A DNA stretch of 64,000 nt from JACVRW01 sp963751105 (lineage in GTDB: Bacteria; Actinomycetota; Thermoleophilia; Solirubrobacterales; Thermoleophilaceae): the NCBI GenBank assembly GCA_963751105.1, contig CAVVTG010000002.1:1488001-1552000 (forward strand), read 5' to 3'. The position numbers were made by a program, and so were the translations under genes. The notes below the pieces were generated by a model that saw only the letters and a program-made list of their open reading frames with translations, was not told the DNA's origin and did no database searches. Below are positions 47,615-56,156 of this stretch, piece by piece; within the stretch, counting starts at the first letter, position 1, and each line of letters starts with the position of its first letter.

Positions 47615-49191
47615 GGCGGCGTGAGTGCGGCTTGTGTCCTCGTCCCCTGCGTGCGGGCGGGGAGCATCCCGGCCTCGAGCGAGTCGACCAGCGCTTCCCA
47701 GCTCGCCTCGATGATGTTCTCGGACACGCCGATGGAGCCCCACGTGTCATGGCCATCGCTGGCGTCCAGGAGCACGCGGGTGACCGCCGCGGTGCCCTTG
47801 CGCTCGTCGAGGATGCGCACCTTGAAGTTCACCAGCTCGATGTCGTGCAGCTGGGGATAGCGCTCGCCGATGGCCGAGCGCAGCGCGCGGTCGAGAGCGT
47901 GCACGGGCCCGTCGCCCTCGGCGGTGCGCACATAGCGCTCGCCCTCGACCCAGATCTTGATCGTGGCCTCGGTCTCCACCCGGCCGTCCTCGCGCTTCTC
48001 GACGATGGCCCGCCACGACTCGAGCCGGAACAGCGGCTCGTACTCGCCGGTCTCCTTGCGGATCAGGAGGTCGAAGGAGCCGTCGGCCGCCTCGAACTGA
48101 TAGCCGTGATGCTCGAGCTCCTTGACCCTCTCGACCACGCGTGCGGCGGTGGCGCCGTCCACGTCGCTGCGCGCCTGCACCGTGCCCTTTCCCGAGAGCT
48201 CGGAGATCAGCACGCGCCGGTCGGCGCCCACCTCCGCCGGCTCGATGTGCTCGAAGGTTCGGGCGTCGCGGTTGACGCCGGCCACGTGCATACCGCCCTT
48301 GTGGGCGAAGGCGTTGGCGCCCACGTAGGGCTGATTCGGGTTGGGGGTGACGTTGCAGATCTCGTCCACCAGGTGGGAGATCTCGGTCAGGCGCTGCAGG
48401 CGCTCGCGCCCGACCGAATCGAAGCCGAGCTTCAGCTCCAGGGCCGGGAGGATGGAGATGAGGTTGGCGTTGCCGCAGCGCTCGCCGTAGCCGTTCATCG
48501 TGCCCTGGACGAGCCGCGCGCCCGCGTCGACCGCCACCAGCGTGTTGGCCACACCGCAGCCGGCGTCGTCGTGCGTGTGGATTCCGACCTGAACCTGGTC
48601 CCCCAGCTCGGCCACCACTCGGGCCGTGGCGGCGGCGATCTCCGCCGGCAGCGAAGACCCGTTGGTGTCGCACAGGGTGACGTTCTCCGCGCCCGCCTCG
48701 GCCGCGGCGCGCAGGCAGCGCAGCGCGTACTCGGGGTCGTCGCGGAAGGCGTCGAAGAAGTGCTCCGGGTCGTAGATCACGCGTTTGCCCTCCGCCACCA
48801 GGAAGGCCACCGAGTCGGCGATCATGCGCAGGTTGTCCTCGGGCTCCACCTGGGTCACCTTCTCGAGGTGAAGCGACCAGGTCTTTCCCACCAGCGTGCA
48901 CACCGGAGCGAAGCTCTCGGCCAGCAGGCGAAGCGCAGGGTCCTCGTCGGCGGTCAGGTCGCGCCGTCGGGTCATCCCGAAGGCGGCGACATCGGCCGTG
49001 TCGAAGCTCTCCCGGGAGAGCAGGTCGAAGAGCGCCTCCTCCTTGGGGTTGGACGCCGGGAAGCCTGCCTCGATCAGGTGCACCCCGAGATCGTCGAGCG
49101 CGTGGGCCACCCGTACCTTCTCCTCGGCAGACAGCGACATGCCCTCACCCTGCATGCCATCGCGCAGGGTGGTGTCATAGACGGTGACAAT
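47611..49191 (-). CDS. cimA: (R)-citramalate synthase, apparently ATT-initiated
   Basis: Condenses acetyl-CoA and pyruvate to citramalate, the first step of the threonine-independent isoleucine route that then uses leuBCD. About 526 aa. VTVYDTTLRDGMQGEGMSL, THDDAGCGVANTLVAVDAG, VQGTMNGYGERCGNANLIS, GANAFAHKGGMHVAGV, and a C-terminal LeuA-like dimerisation domain. After the in-frame ilvE stop at 49230 there is no ATG, GTG or TTG before the essential TTLRDG motif. The only plausible initiator is ATT at 49191. The first ATG (49155) would remove the catalytic Arg-Asp. Confidence 0.85.
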   Translation of the reverse strand: MVTVYDTTLRDGMQGEGMSLSAEEKVRVAHALDDLGVHLIEAGFPASNPKEEALFDLLSRESFDTADVAAFGMTRRRDLTADEDPALRLLAESFAPVCTLVGKTWSLHLEKVTQVEPEDNLRMIADSVAFLVAEGKRVIYDPEHFFDAFRDDPEYALRCLRAAAEAGAENVTLCDTNGSSLPAEIAAATARVVAELGDQVQVGIHTHDDAGCGVANTLVAVDAGARLVQGTMNGYGERCGNANLISILPALELKLGFDSVGRERLQRLTEISHLVDEICNVTPNPNQPYVGANAFAHKGGMHVAGVNRDARTFEHIEPAEVGADRRVLISELSGKGTVQARSDVDGATAARVVERVKELEHHGYQFEAADGSFDLLIRKETGEYEPLFRLESWRAIVEKREDGRVETEATIKIWVEGERYVRTAEGDGPVHALDRALRSAIGERYPQLHDIELVNFKVRILDERKGTAAVTRVLLDASDGHDTWGSIGVSENIIEASWEALVDSLEAGMLPARTQGTRTQAALTPP

Positions 49192-49227
49192 GGAGCTGCG
49201 CGCCGGCCCGGCGCTTGCGAAGGCTCG

Positions 49228-50160
49228 TCACGCCTGCGATGCCACCGGCACCAGGTCGAGCCAGTCCGCGTAGCGGGGCTCGCGTCCGCACAGCGCGTCT
49301 TCGAACACGCCCTGCACCTCGCGGGTGATCGGCCCGGGCGTGCCGTCGCCGATCGCGATGTCGTCGATCTCGCGCAGGGGTGTCAGCTCCGCCGCCGTGC
49401 CGGTCAGGAAGACCTCGTCGGCGAGGGTGACCTCGGCGCGCGAGATGTCGCGCTCCACCACCTCGTGCCCGAGATCGCGGGCGATCTGGATGGCCGACTT
49501 GCGGTTGATGCCGTCGAGGATGGCGGCGGTCTGGGGCGGCGTGTGGATCACGCCGTCCTTGATGACGAACACGTTCTCGCCCGTGCCCTCGCAGACGTTG
49601 CCCTTGTCGTCGAGCAGGATCGCCTCTTCGTAGCCGGACTTCAGCGACTCGATCTTGGCCAGCACCGAGTTGAGGTACTGGCCGCACGCCTTCGAGCTCG
49701 GGATCAGCGAATCGGACGAGATGCGCCGGTAGGACGACACGCGTCCTCGCACCCCGTTGCGCTTGCCCTCCTCGCCCAGGTAGGCGCCCCACTCCCAGAC
49801 GGCGATCATCGCCTCCACCGGGTTGTCCAGCGGGTTGAGCCCCATCGGCCCGTAGCCGCGGTAGACCAGCGGGCGGATGTAGCAGCTCTTGAAGCCGTTA
49901 CGGGAGATCAGCTCGTGGGTGACCTCGCGCAGCTGCGCCTTCGAGAAGGGCAGGTCCATGTAGTAGAGCTTGGCCGAGTTCTCGAGCCGGTCGAGATGGT
50001 CCTGATGGCGAAAGATCGCGGGACCGCGGTCGGTCTCGTAGGCGCGGATGCCCTCGAACACCCCGGTGCCGTAGTGCAGCCCGTGGGTGAGTACGTGTAC
50101 CTTCGCGTCCTCCCAGGCGACGAACTCTCCGTTCAGCCAGATGAGATCCGCGGTGTTCAC
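49228..50160 (-). CDS. ilvE: Branched-chain amino acid aminotransferase
   Basis: Last step of leucine, isoleucine and valine synthesis; fold-type IV PLP enzyme. 310 aa. LIWLNGEFVAWEDAKVHVLTH, HYGTGVFEGIRAYE, SYRRISSDSLIPSSKACGQYLNSVLAK (PLP Lys), EAILLDDKGNVCEGTGENVF, ADEVFLTGTAAELTPL. GTG start 9 nt after the leuB stop. Followed by cimA. Confidence 0.94.
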   Translation of the reverse strand: MNTADLIWLNGEFVAWEDAKVHVLTHGLHYGTGVFEGIRAYETDRGPAIFRHQDHLDRLENSAKLYYMDLPFSKAQLREVTHELISRNGFKSCYIRPLVYRGYGPMGLNPLDNPVEAMIAVWEWGAYLGEEGKRNGVRGRVSSYRRISSDSLIPSSKACGQYLNSVLAKIESLKSGYEEAILLDDKGNVCEGTGENVFVIKDGVIHTPPQTAAILDGINRKSAIQIARDLGHEVVERDISRAEVTLADEVFLTGTAAELTPLREIDDIAIGDGTPGPITREVQGVFEDALCGREPRYADWLDLVPVASQA

Positions 50161-50169
50161 GTACTGCTC

Positions 50170-51192
50170 CTAGAGATTCGTGAGGACCGCCCGGGTGGCG
50201 GCCTCTGTGCTGGCGTCGCCGCCAAGGTCCGGAGTCCGGAGGCCATCCCCGAGCGCGCGATCGACCGCGGATTCTAGGGCAGCGGCCTCGTTCTCCATAG
50301 CCAGTCCGTGCCGGAGCATGAGCGCCACCGACCCGAACATGGCGAGCGGGTTGGCCTTCCCGGTGCCGGCGATGTCGGGCGCCGAGCCGTGGACCGGCTC
50401 GAACAGGCCCGGCCCCGAGCCGTCGCCGAGTGAGGCGCTCGGCAGCATTCCCAGCGAGCCCGTGAGCATCGCGGCCTCGTCGCTGAGGATGTCGCCGAAC
50501 AGGTTCTCGGTGAGCAGCACGTCGAACTCGCTCGGGTGCGAGACCAGCTGCATGGCGGCGTTGTCGACGAGCATGTGGTCGACCGGCACGTCCTCGCCGG
50601 CCGCCATGCGCTCCACGGTCTTTCGCCACAGGCGGGAGGTCTCGAGGACGTTGGCCTTGTCGACGCTCGTGACCTTCGTACGGGCGAGGTCGAAGGCCAC
50701 GCGCGTGATGCGCTCGATCTCGCCCTCGCTGTAGACACACGTGTCGTGCGCGGTGTCGCCCTCGAGGCCGCGATCGCCGAAGTAGATGCCGCCGGTGAGC
50801 TCGCGCACCACCAGCAGGTCGGTGCCCTCGATGCGCTCGCGCTTGAGCGGGCTCGCGTCCAGCAGCGCCGGGCTCGGCCGCACCGGGCGCAGGTTGGCGA
50901 ACAGCCCGAGCCCCTTGCGCAGGCCGAGGAGGCCCTGCTCGGGGCGTGGGGCGCTTGGGTCGGTGGTGTCCCACTTGGGCCCGCCCACTGCCGCCAGCAG
51001 GACGGCGTCGGCCGCGCGGCAGGTGGCGAGCACGTCGTCGGTGAGCGCGGTGCCGTGGGCGTCGATCGACACCCCGCCCATCAGCTGCTCGTCGAACTCG
51101 AACTCGCCGAGGGCGCCCAGCACCTCCACGGCGGCGGCCATGATCTCCGGGCCGATGCCGTCCCCGGGCAGGGTGACGACGCGGGCGCTCAC
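50170..51192 (-). CDS. leuB: 3-isopropylmalate dehydrogenase
   Basis: Oxidative decarboxylation of 3-isopropylmalate (and, with cimA, of methylmalate). 340 aa. VVTLPGDGIGPEIMAAAVEVL, LRKGLGLFANLRPVR, VVRELTGGIYFGDRG (Tyr), DVLLTENLFGDILSDEAAML (metal Asp), FEPVHGSAPDIAGTGKANPLAM (NAD loop). GTG start overlaps the methyltransferase stop by GTGA. Confidence 0.95.
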   Translation of the reverse strand: MSARVVTLPGDGIGPEIMAAAVEVLGALGEFEFDEQLMGGVSIDAHGTALTDDVLATCRAADAVLLAAVGGPKWDTTDPSAPRPEQGLLGLRKGLGLFANLRPVRPSPALLDASPLKRERIEGTDLLVVRELTGGIYFGDRGLEGDTAHDTCVYSEGEIERITRVAFDLARTKVTSVDKANVLETSRLWRKTVERMAAGEDVPVDHMLVDNAAMQLVSHPSEFDVLLTENLFGDILSDEAAMLTGSLGMLPSASLGDGSGPGLFEPVHGSAPDIAGTGKANPLAMFGSVALMLRHGLAMENEAAALESAVDRALGDGLRTPDLGGDASTEAATRAVLTNL

Positions 51193-51929
51193 GCCACACC
51201 CTGGATGTTCAGCCGCACGTAGTCGAGCTCGGGACCCGACCGGGCCAGCACGGCGTCCACGAACTCATCGCGCAGGCTCTCGGGCAGCTGCTCGACGTGG
51301 TAGCCGAGACAGACCGTGCGCAGGTAGTCGACCGGGTCGTCCGGCGCCACCGGGTAGGGCTGCAGCCAGGTCTCGACCTCGCTGAAGCCGGCCTCCTCCA
51401 AGCGCTGCGCGGTCTCCTCGGGACCGGCGAAGTTCCAGGGCCCGCGCCAACCGTCGAGGTGCTCGGCGTACGGCGGCTGGGCGGAAACCGCCGAGGCGGC
51501 CGCGTGAAAGCGGGCGACATTGCCCTCTCCCCCGCACTGCGCCACCAGCCGTCCCCCCGGACGCAGCGCCGCGTGCAGACGGGTGAAGAGGCGCTCGTGG
51601 TCGGGGACCCAGTGGAAGACGGCGTTCGAGAAGACCGCGTCGACCGGCTCCTCCAGCGTGAGCTCGGCGAGGTCGGCCTGGAAGACCGTGGCCCGGTCTC
51701 CGAGCGCCTCGCGCGCGTGCTCCACCATGGACACCGACTGGTCCACCGCCACCACCCGGCCGTCGGGAAGCCGATCGAGCAGCATCTGGGTCACTCGCCC
51801 GGAGCCGCAGCCCGCGTCGAGCACGGTCTCGTCGCCCTCCAGGACGAGCCGGTCGAGCACCGCCCTGGCCATCTCGACCTGGGGGCTGGAGACCTGGTCG
51901 TAGGTGGCCGCGTCCCAGTCGCGGCTCAT
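51189..51929 (-). CDS. Trans-aconitate/isopropylmalate methyltransferase-like SAM enzyme
   Basis: Class I methyltransferase, about 246 aa from the ATG at 51929. SAM site DETVLDAGCGSGRVTQMLLD, VAVDQSVSMVEHAREAL, VDAVFSNAVFHWVPDHERLF; the latter and the MSRDWDAATYD start resemble Tam (trans-aconitate 2-methyltransferase). Yeast Tmt1 of similar activity also methylates 3-isopropylmalate, which suits its place between leuD and leuB. In this sequence no stop separates it from the leuD C-terminus (GPVTTTL-TQR-MSRDWD), so a LeuD fusion is possible. Confidence 0.8.
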   Translation of the reverse strand: MSRDWDAATYDQVSSPQVEMARAVLDRLVLEGDETVLDAGCGSGRVTQMLLDRLPDGRVVAVDQSVSMVEHAREALGDRATVFQADLAELTLEEPVDAVFSNAVFHWVPDHERLFTRLHAALRPGGRLVAQCGGEGNVARFHAAASAVSAQPPYAEHLDGWRGPWNFAGPEETAQRLEEAGFSEVETWLQPYPVAPDDPVDYLRTVCLGYHVEQLPESLRDEFVDAVLARSGPELDYVRLNIQGVA

Positions 51930-52497
51930 GCGCTGTGTGAGGGTCGTGGTGACCGGCCCGCTGCGCTGGCGCTCGGCCTCGTAGCGGTCGATCTCGTGCT
52001 GCTGCTGCAGGGTCACCCCGATGTCGTCGAGGCCCTCGAGCAGCCGGCGAGCGATCTCGGGGTCGATGTCGAACGGCAGCTGGCGCCCGGCGAACGAGAT
52101 CTCCTGCTCCTCCAGGTCGATCCGCGCATGCCTGGACGGCCATCAGCTCCTTCACGTCGGCCTCGTCGAGGGTCACCGGCAGCAGGCCGATCTTCGTGCA
52201 GTTGGAGTAGAAGATGTCGGCGAAGCTCGGCGCCACGACGGCCTTGAAGCCGTAGTCCTCGAGGGCCCAGGGCGCGTGCTCGCGCGAAGAGCCGCAGCCG
52301 AAGTTGCGCCCGGTGGCCAGGATGGGGTGGTTGGGCAGGTCCCAGCCCGCCTGCTTGGCCCAGTCGAAGAACAGGAACTCGCCGAAGCCGGTGCGCTCCA
52401 CCCGCTTGAGGAACTGCTTGGGGATGATCTGGTCGGTGTCCACGTCGTTGCGGTCCAGCACCGCCACCTCGCCCTCCACGACACGCACGGGCTCCAT
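51930..52497 (-). CDS. leuD: 3-isopropylmalate dehydratase small subunit, frameshifted
   Basis: Small aconitase-like swivel subunit that partners LeuC. N-terminal part: VLDRNDVDTDQIIPKQFLKRV, GRNFGCGSSREHAPWALEDYG, IFYSNCTKIGLLPVTLDEADV. Near 52130 (CAGGCATGCGCGG) the frame slips. The rest, ARIDLEEQEISFAGRQLPFD to the family-typical end GPVTTTL, is in the next frame. One surplus base explains it. The normal stop after TTTL is missing and the frame runs into the methyltransferase. ATG shares a base with the leuC stop. Confidence 0.82.
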
Positions 52498-53846
52498 CAG
52501 GCCCCCCACTCTCGGATGTCCACGAAGCGTCCCTCGATGGCGGCCGCGGCCGCCATCTTGGGGCTCACCAGGTGCGAGCGAGCGCCGCGGCCCTGGCGGC
52601 CCTCGAAGTTGCGGTTGGAGGTGGAGGCCACCCGCTCCCCGGGCGCCGCGATGTCCGGGTTCATGCCGAGGCACATCGAGCAGCCCGCCGAGCGCCAGTC
52701 GAAGCCCGCGCTGCGGAACACCTCGTCGAGCCCCTCGGCCTCGGCCTGCTGCTTGACCTGCTGCGAGCCCGGCACCACCATGGCCTCGACGCTCCCGGCC
52801 ACCCGCCGGCCGCTGACCATCTCGGCCGCCTCGCGCAGGTCGCCGATGCGGGAGTTGGTGCAGGAGCCGATGAACACGCGGTCGAGCTCGATCTCGCGCA
52901 TCGGCGTCCCCGCACGGAGCGCCATGTACTCGAGCGCGCGCTCCTCCGAGTCGTCGCGCGGCTCGGGCACGTCGGCGGTCACGTCCACGACCATCCCGGG
53001 CGTGGTGCCCCAGGTGACCTGCGGGGAGAGCTCGCCCGCGTCGATCTGGACCTCGCGGTCGAACGCGGCCTGGTCGTCGGTGTGCAGCTCGCGCCATTCG
53101 TCCAGCGGCAGCCGGTCGGGGGCGGCCTCGCGGCCCTCGACCCACTCGAAGGTCGTGGCGTCGGGGGCGATCATCCCGGCGCGACCGCCGGCCTCGATGG
53201 TCATGTTGCAGATCGTCATGCGGCCCTCCATCGACAGCCGCTCGATCGGCCCGCCGGCGTACTCGATCACGTGGCCGGCCCCACCGGATACGCCGATGCG
53301 CCCGATCGTGCCGAGAATCAGGTCCTTGGCGCTGACGCCGAAGCCGAGCTCGCCCGAGTAGAGGATGCGCATCGACTTCGGCTTGCGCTGGGCCAGCGTC
53401 TGCGTGGCCAGCACGTGCTCGACCTCACTGGTGCCGATGCCGAAGGCCAGAGCGCCGAAGGCGCCGTGGGTGGACGTGTGGGAGTCACCGCACACGATCG
53501 TCATGCCCGGCTGCGTCACGCCGAGCTCCGGCCCGATCACGTGGACGATCCCCTGACGGGCCGAGCCGAGCGAATAGATCGGCACGCCGAACTCCGCCGC
53601 GTTGCGCTCGAGCACCTCCACCTGGACGCGCGAGAGCTGATCGAGGATCTGGGCGGCGGCGGTGGAGCCGTCGGTGGGCACGTTGTGGTCGGCCGTGGCC
53701 AGCGTGCGGTCCGGTCGCCGCACCGCGCGCCCGGCCAGGCGCAGCGCTTCGAAGGCCTGCGGCGACGTGACCTCGTGCACGAGGTGGAGGTCGATGTAGA
53801 GGATTCCGGGGGCGACCTCGTGGGTCTCCCAGATCTTGTCGAACAA
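52497..53846 (-). CDS. leuC: 3-isopropylmalate dehydratase large subunit
   Basis: [4Fe-4S] aconitase-family isomerase subunit, about 450 aa. DHNVPTDGS, VCGDSHTSTHGAFGALAFGIG, FIGSCTNSRIGDLREAAEMV and SAGCSMCLGMNPDIAAPGERVAST supply the cluster Cys residues. The frame opens at TTG 53846 (FDKIWETHEV). However a GTG at 53859 has a good GGAG 6 nt upstream and would encode the family-like start MPHSL-FDKIW if one T in CTTGTTC were absent. I think the GTG is the true start and that an indel intervenes. Confidence 0.9.
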   Translation of the reverse strand: MFDKIWETHEVAPGILYIDLHLVHEVTSPQAFEALRLAGRAVRRPDRTLATADHNVPTDGSTAAAQILDQLSRVQVEVLERNAAEFGVPIYSLGSARQGIVHVIGPELGVTQPGMTIVCGDSHTSTHGAFGALAFGIGTSEVEHVLATQTLAQRKPKSMRILYSGELGFGVSAKDLILGTIGRIGVSGGAGHVIEYAGGPIERLSMEGRMTICNMTIEAGGRAGMIAPDATTFEWVEGREAAPDRLPLDEWRELHTDDQAAFDREVQIDAGELSPQVTWGTTPGMVVDVTADVPEPRDDSEERALEYMALRAGTPMREIELDRVFIGSCTNSRIGDLREAAEMVSGRRVAGSVEAMVVPGSQQVKQQAEAEGLDEVFRSAGFDWRSAGCSMCLGMNPDIAAPGERVASTSNRNFEGRQGRGARSHLVSPKMAAAAAIEGRFVDIREWGA

Positions 53847-53861
53847 GACTGTGAGGCACGT

Positions 53862-54434
53862 TCAGCTCCTCCTCAGCCCCGCGGCGACCACCGCGTAGAA
53901 GCGGGCCTCGCCGTCGCCGGGGTTCTCGAAGTGATGGGGAATGTCGGAGTCGAAGGTCACGGCGTCGCCGTCGGACAGGTCGTGGGTGACGCCGGCGCAG
54001 ACGAAGCGCAGGGGGCCGCTCTCGACCACGGCGGTCTCGCGGCTGCCGGGCTCGTGCATCGGCGGGTCGCCGGGACCGGCGGTGGACGCTCCCGAGGCCA
54101 GCGCGTGCAGGGACACCTCGGCGCGCAGGCCCGGCAGCGGCGGGGTGAGGACCTCGTAGCGATGAGGCGGCGCGCCACCCCGGCGTCGCTTGGCCGCGCG
54201 CACGACCGTGACCCCGTCGCCCTCGTCGAGGCGCAGCAGCTGTGAGAGGTTCAGCTCGAGGCCGCCGGCGATGCGCTCGGCCACCGAGAGGGTCGGGCTG
54301 GTCCCCCCGCGCTCGACCTGAGACAGCATCGGCGCCGACACGCCCGAGCGCTCGGCCAGGTCGCGCAGGGAGAGGTCCATGCCCTCCCGGAGGCTGCGGA
54401 TGCGGGCGCCGAAGACGTGACCGTTGGCGGACAC
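53862..54434 (-). CDS. XRE-family regulator with C-terminal cupin domain
   Basis: 190 aa. HTH_3 domain (GARIRSLREGMDLSLRDLAERSG, SAPMLSQVERGGTSPTLSVAERI), then a cupin barrel (PPMHEPGSRETAVVESGPLRF, DLSDGDAVTFDSDIPHHFENPG) that would bind a small effector. Two nt separate it from the GTG of leuC, so it heads the leuCD-MT-leuB-ilvE-cimA series and may regulate it. A palindrome over its own promoter suggests autoregulation. Confidence 0.88.
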   Translation of the reverse strand: MSANGHVFGARIRSLREGMDLSLRDLAERSGVSAPMLSQVERGGTSPTLSVAERIAGGLELNLSQLLRLDEGDGVTVVRAAKRRRGGAPPHRYEVLTPPLPGLRAEVSLHALASGASTAGPGDPPMHEPGSRETAVVESGPLRFVCAGVTHDLSDGDAVTFDSDIPHHFENPGDGEARFYAVVAAGLRRS

Positions 54435-54441
54435 CCTGCGT

Positions 54442-54465
54442 ACGCTATCACGTACGTTTGTACGT
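54442..54465 (-). promoter_or_regulatory. Operator and -10 of the XRE-cupin/leu operon
   Basis: Perfect inverted repeat ACGTAC-GTTT-GTACGT at 54450-54465, with a further half GTACG at 54439-54443. TAGCGT (54447-54442) is the likely -10, 7 nt before the GTG at 54434. The palindrome covers the spacer, as for a repressor site. Confidence 0.55.
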
Positions 54466-55398
54466 TCAACGGGTGGACCTGCGGAGAACCAGCTCCCAGC
54501 CCGGCGATCGCGCGGACACGCTCTCGTCCATGGCCAGCCGGGCGCAGAGCTTGCCCTGCTCGCGCAGGGATTGAGCGACCGTGGTCAGGCCGGCGGCGGC
54601 GGCGCCCGGGCCGTCGTCCCATCCGGTCAGCGACAGCTCAGCCGGGATCTCGACGCCGATGGCCTCCGCGGCCCGGCGGACGCCGAGGGCGAGTTCATCG
54701 CTCATCGCCGCGATCGCGTCGGGTGGATGGGGGGCGCGCAGCAGCCGGGCGGCCAGCGCCTCGGCTTCGCGGTCGTCGTTGCGACCCGCCACCGCGACCG
54801 GCACGAGGGACCAGTCTCCGCCGCTGTCCACCCAGGCGTCGCGGAAGCCCTCGAGCCGGCGGCGGGTGACCGCGAAGGACGCACTCGCCGGGTCGAGACC
54901 GGACCGGATGGTCGATCGGCGCGTGCGGTCGAGCGGGAAGCTGAGCACCGCCGCTCGCCGCGCCCCGGTCCATGCCGCCTGCCCGGCCGCCCGCGCGGCA
55001 CGGCGGTCGTCGATTGCGACCAGGGCCATGTCCTCCCGCCGTGGCCCGCCGTGCACGGCGGCCGCCGCACCGGACGAGCTGATCGCGTCGAGAATCGGGT
55101 CCGCGTCGACGGTGGTCCAGACCACAAAGGCGTCGACGGCCGCCTCCTGGACCCGCTCGACGTCGGCTGCCTCGCCCGAGACCGGGATGAGCGTCAGCCC
55201 GAGGCCCCGTTCGACGCACAGCGTCGCGACGCCCGCCAGGAAATCGGTGGCCTGCGGATCGTCGAACGCGTAGGGCAGCGGTTCGCCGAGCACCACGCCA
55301 AGGGTCCCCGTGCGCCCTCGGCGCAACGATCTCGCGCCGGGATGGGGGCCCGGATAACGCAGGCGCTGCGCTGCGGCGCCTGCGGCGACCGGCGCGAG
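54466..55398 (-). pseudogene. LacI-type regulator lacking its DNA-binding domain
   Basis: The open frame encodes the hinge end (YPGPHPGARSLRRGRTGTLG) and a whole periplasmic-binding-like effector domain (VVLGEPLPYAFDDPQATDFL ... GWDDGPGAAAAGLTTVAQSL). The upstream 45-50 residues with the helix-turn-helix are absent: the frame begins directly after the SDR stop at 55399. No ATG or GTG precedes the hinge; TTG 55326 is the first usable start. A deletion at the SDR/LacI junction fits best. It may still make a DNA-blind ligand-binding fragment. Confidence 0.7.
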
Positions 55399-56142
55399 TC
55401 AGCGTGCCTGCCGCGTCGGCCTGATCACGATCTCGTTCATGCACACGTGGCGGGGCAGGCTGACCGCCTTGACGATCTCCGCGGCGATGTCCCCCGGCTC
55501 GAGCACCTGGCCGATCTCCTCGCGCGACCTGCGCATCGAACGCTGGACCACCGGGTTCTGGTTGTGGCCCTGCAGCTCGGTCTCGACGAAGCCGGGCGCC
55601 ACCGTGGTCACGCGGATGTCCGCGTGCAGGGCCTCCTGGCGAAGCGCCTCGGAGAAGGCGTGCACGCCGAACTTGGTCATGTTGTAGACCGCAGCTCCGG
55701 CGTCGGCGCGCCGGCCGGCCACCGAGGAGACGTTGACCACGTCCCCTCCCCCGCCCTGCCCGATCAGCGGCAGCGCGGCGTGGGTGCAGTAGAGCAGGCC
55801 GAGCAGGTTGACCGAGACCATCCGCCGCCACTCCTCGGTGTCCGCCCCGGCAACGGGCCCGAGCAGCATCACTCCTGCGTTGTTGACCAGGATGTCGAGG
55901 CGGCCGAGCTGGTCGTGCGCGTCCTGGACGAACGCCCGCGCCTGACCCTCGTCGGAGACGTCGACCTCGCGCACGATCGTGGGCGATTCGATGCGCTCGG
56001 CGAGCACCTCCAGCCGCTCCTCACGGCGCGCTCCGAGCGCCACCGCGGCGCCCGCGGCGGCCAGCGCCAGCGCGGTGGCCTCGCCGATCCCGGACGACGC
56101 TCCGGTGACGGCGGCCACGCGACCCTCGAGCGGTCCGGCCAT
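55399..56142 (-). CDS. Short-chain dehydrogenase/reductase (YdfG-like)
   Basis: NADP-dependent classical SDR, 247 aa. VAAVTGASSGIGEATALALA, GARREERLEVL (NADP-type Arg), ILVNNAGVMLLGPV, VVNVSSVAGRRADAGAAVYNMTKFG (Ser-Tyr-Lys triad), PGFVETELQGH, C-terminal MNEIVIRPTRQAR. Substrate probably a 3-hydroxy acid or alcohol. ATG 8 nt after TAGGAT, whose first three bases are the stop codon of the upstream B12 gene. Confidence 0.9.
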   Translation of the reverse strand: MAGPLEGRVAAVTGASSGIGEATALALAAAGAAVALGARREERLEVLAERIESPTIVREVDVSDEGQARAFVQDAHDQLGRLDILVNNAGVMLLGPVAGADTEEWRRMVSVNLLGLLYCTHAALPLIGQGGGGDVVNVSSVAGRRADAGAAVYNMTKFGVHAFSEALRQEALHADIRVTTVAPGFVETELQGHNQNPVVQRSMRRSREEIGQVLEPGDIAAEIVKAVSLPRHVCMNEIVIRPTRQAR

Positions 56143-56150
56143 GGATCGGG

Positions 56151-56156
56151 ATCCTA
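56151..56156 (-). promoter_or_regulatory. -10 box of SDR gene overlapping upstream stop
   Basis: TAGGAT (56156-56151) includes the TAG stop of the B12-binding gene and ends 8 nt before the SDR ATG. Leaderless transcription inferred. Confidence 0.45.

Noticed and set aside
51265..53145. A single 626-residue product spanning leuC, leuD and the methyltransferase
   Set aside because: Only the leuD N-terminal piece of this frame is protein-like; the rest is out of frame with all three families.
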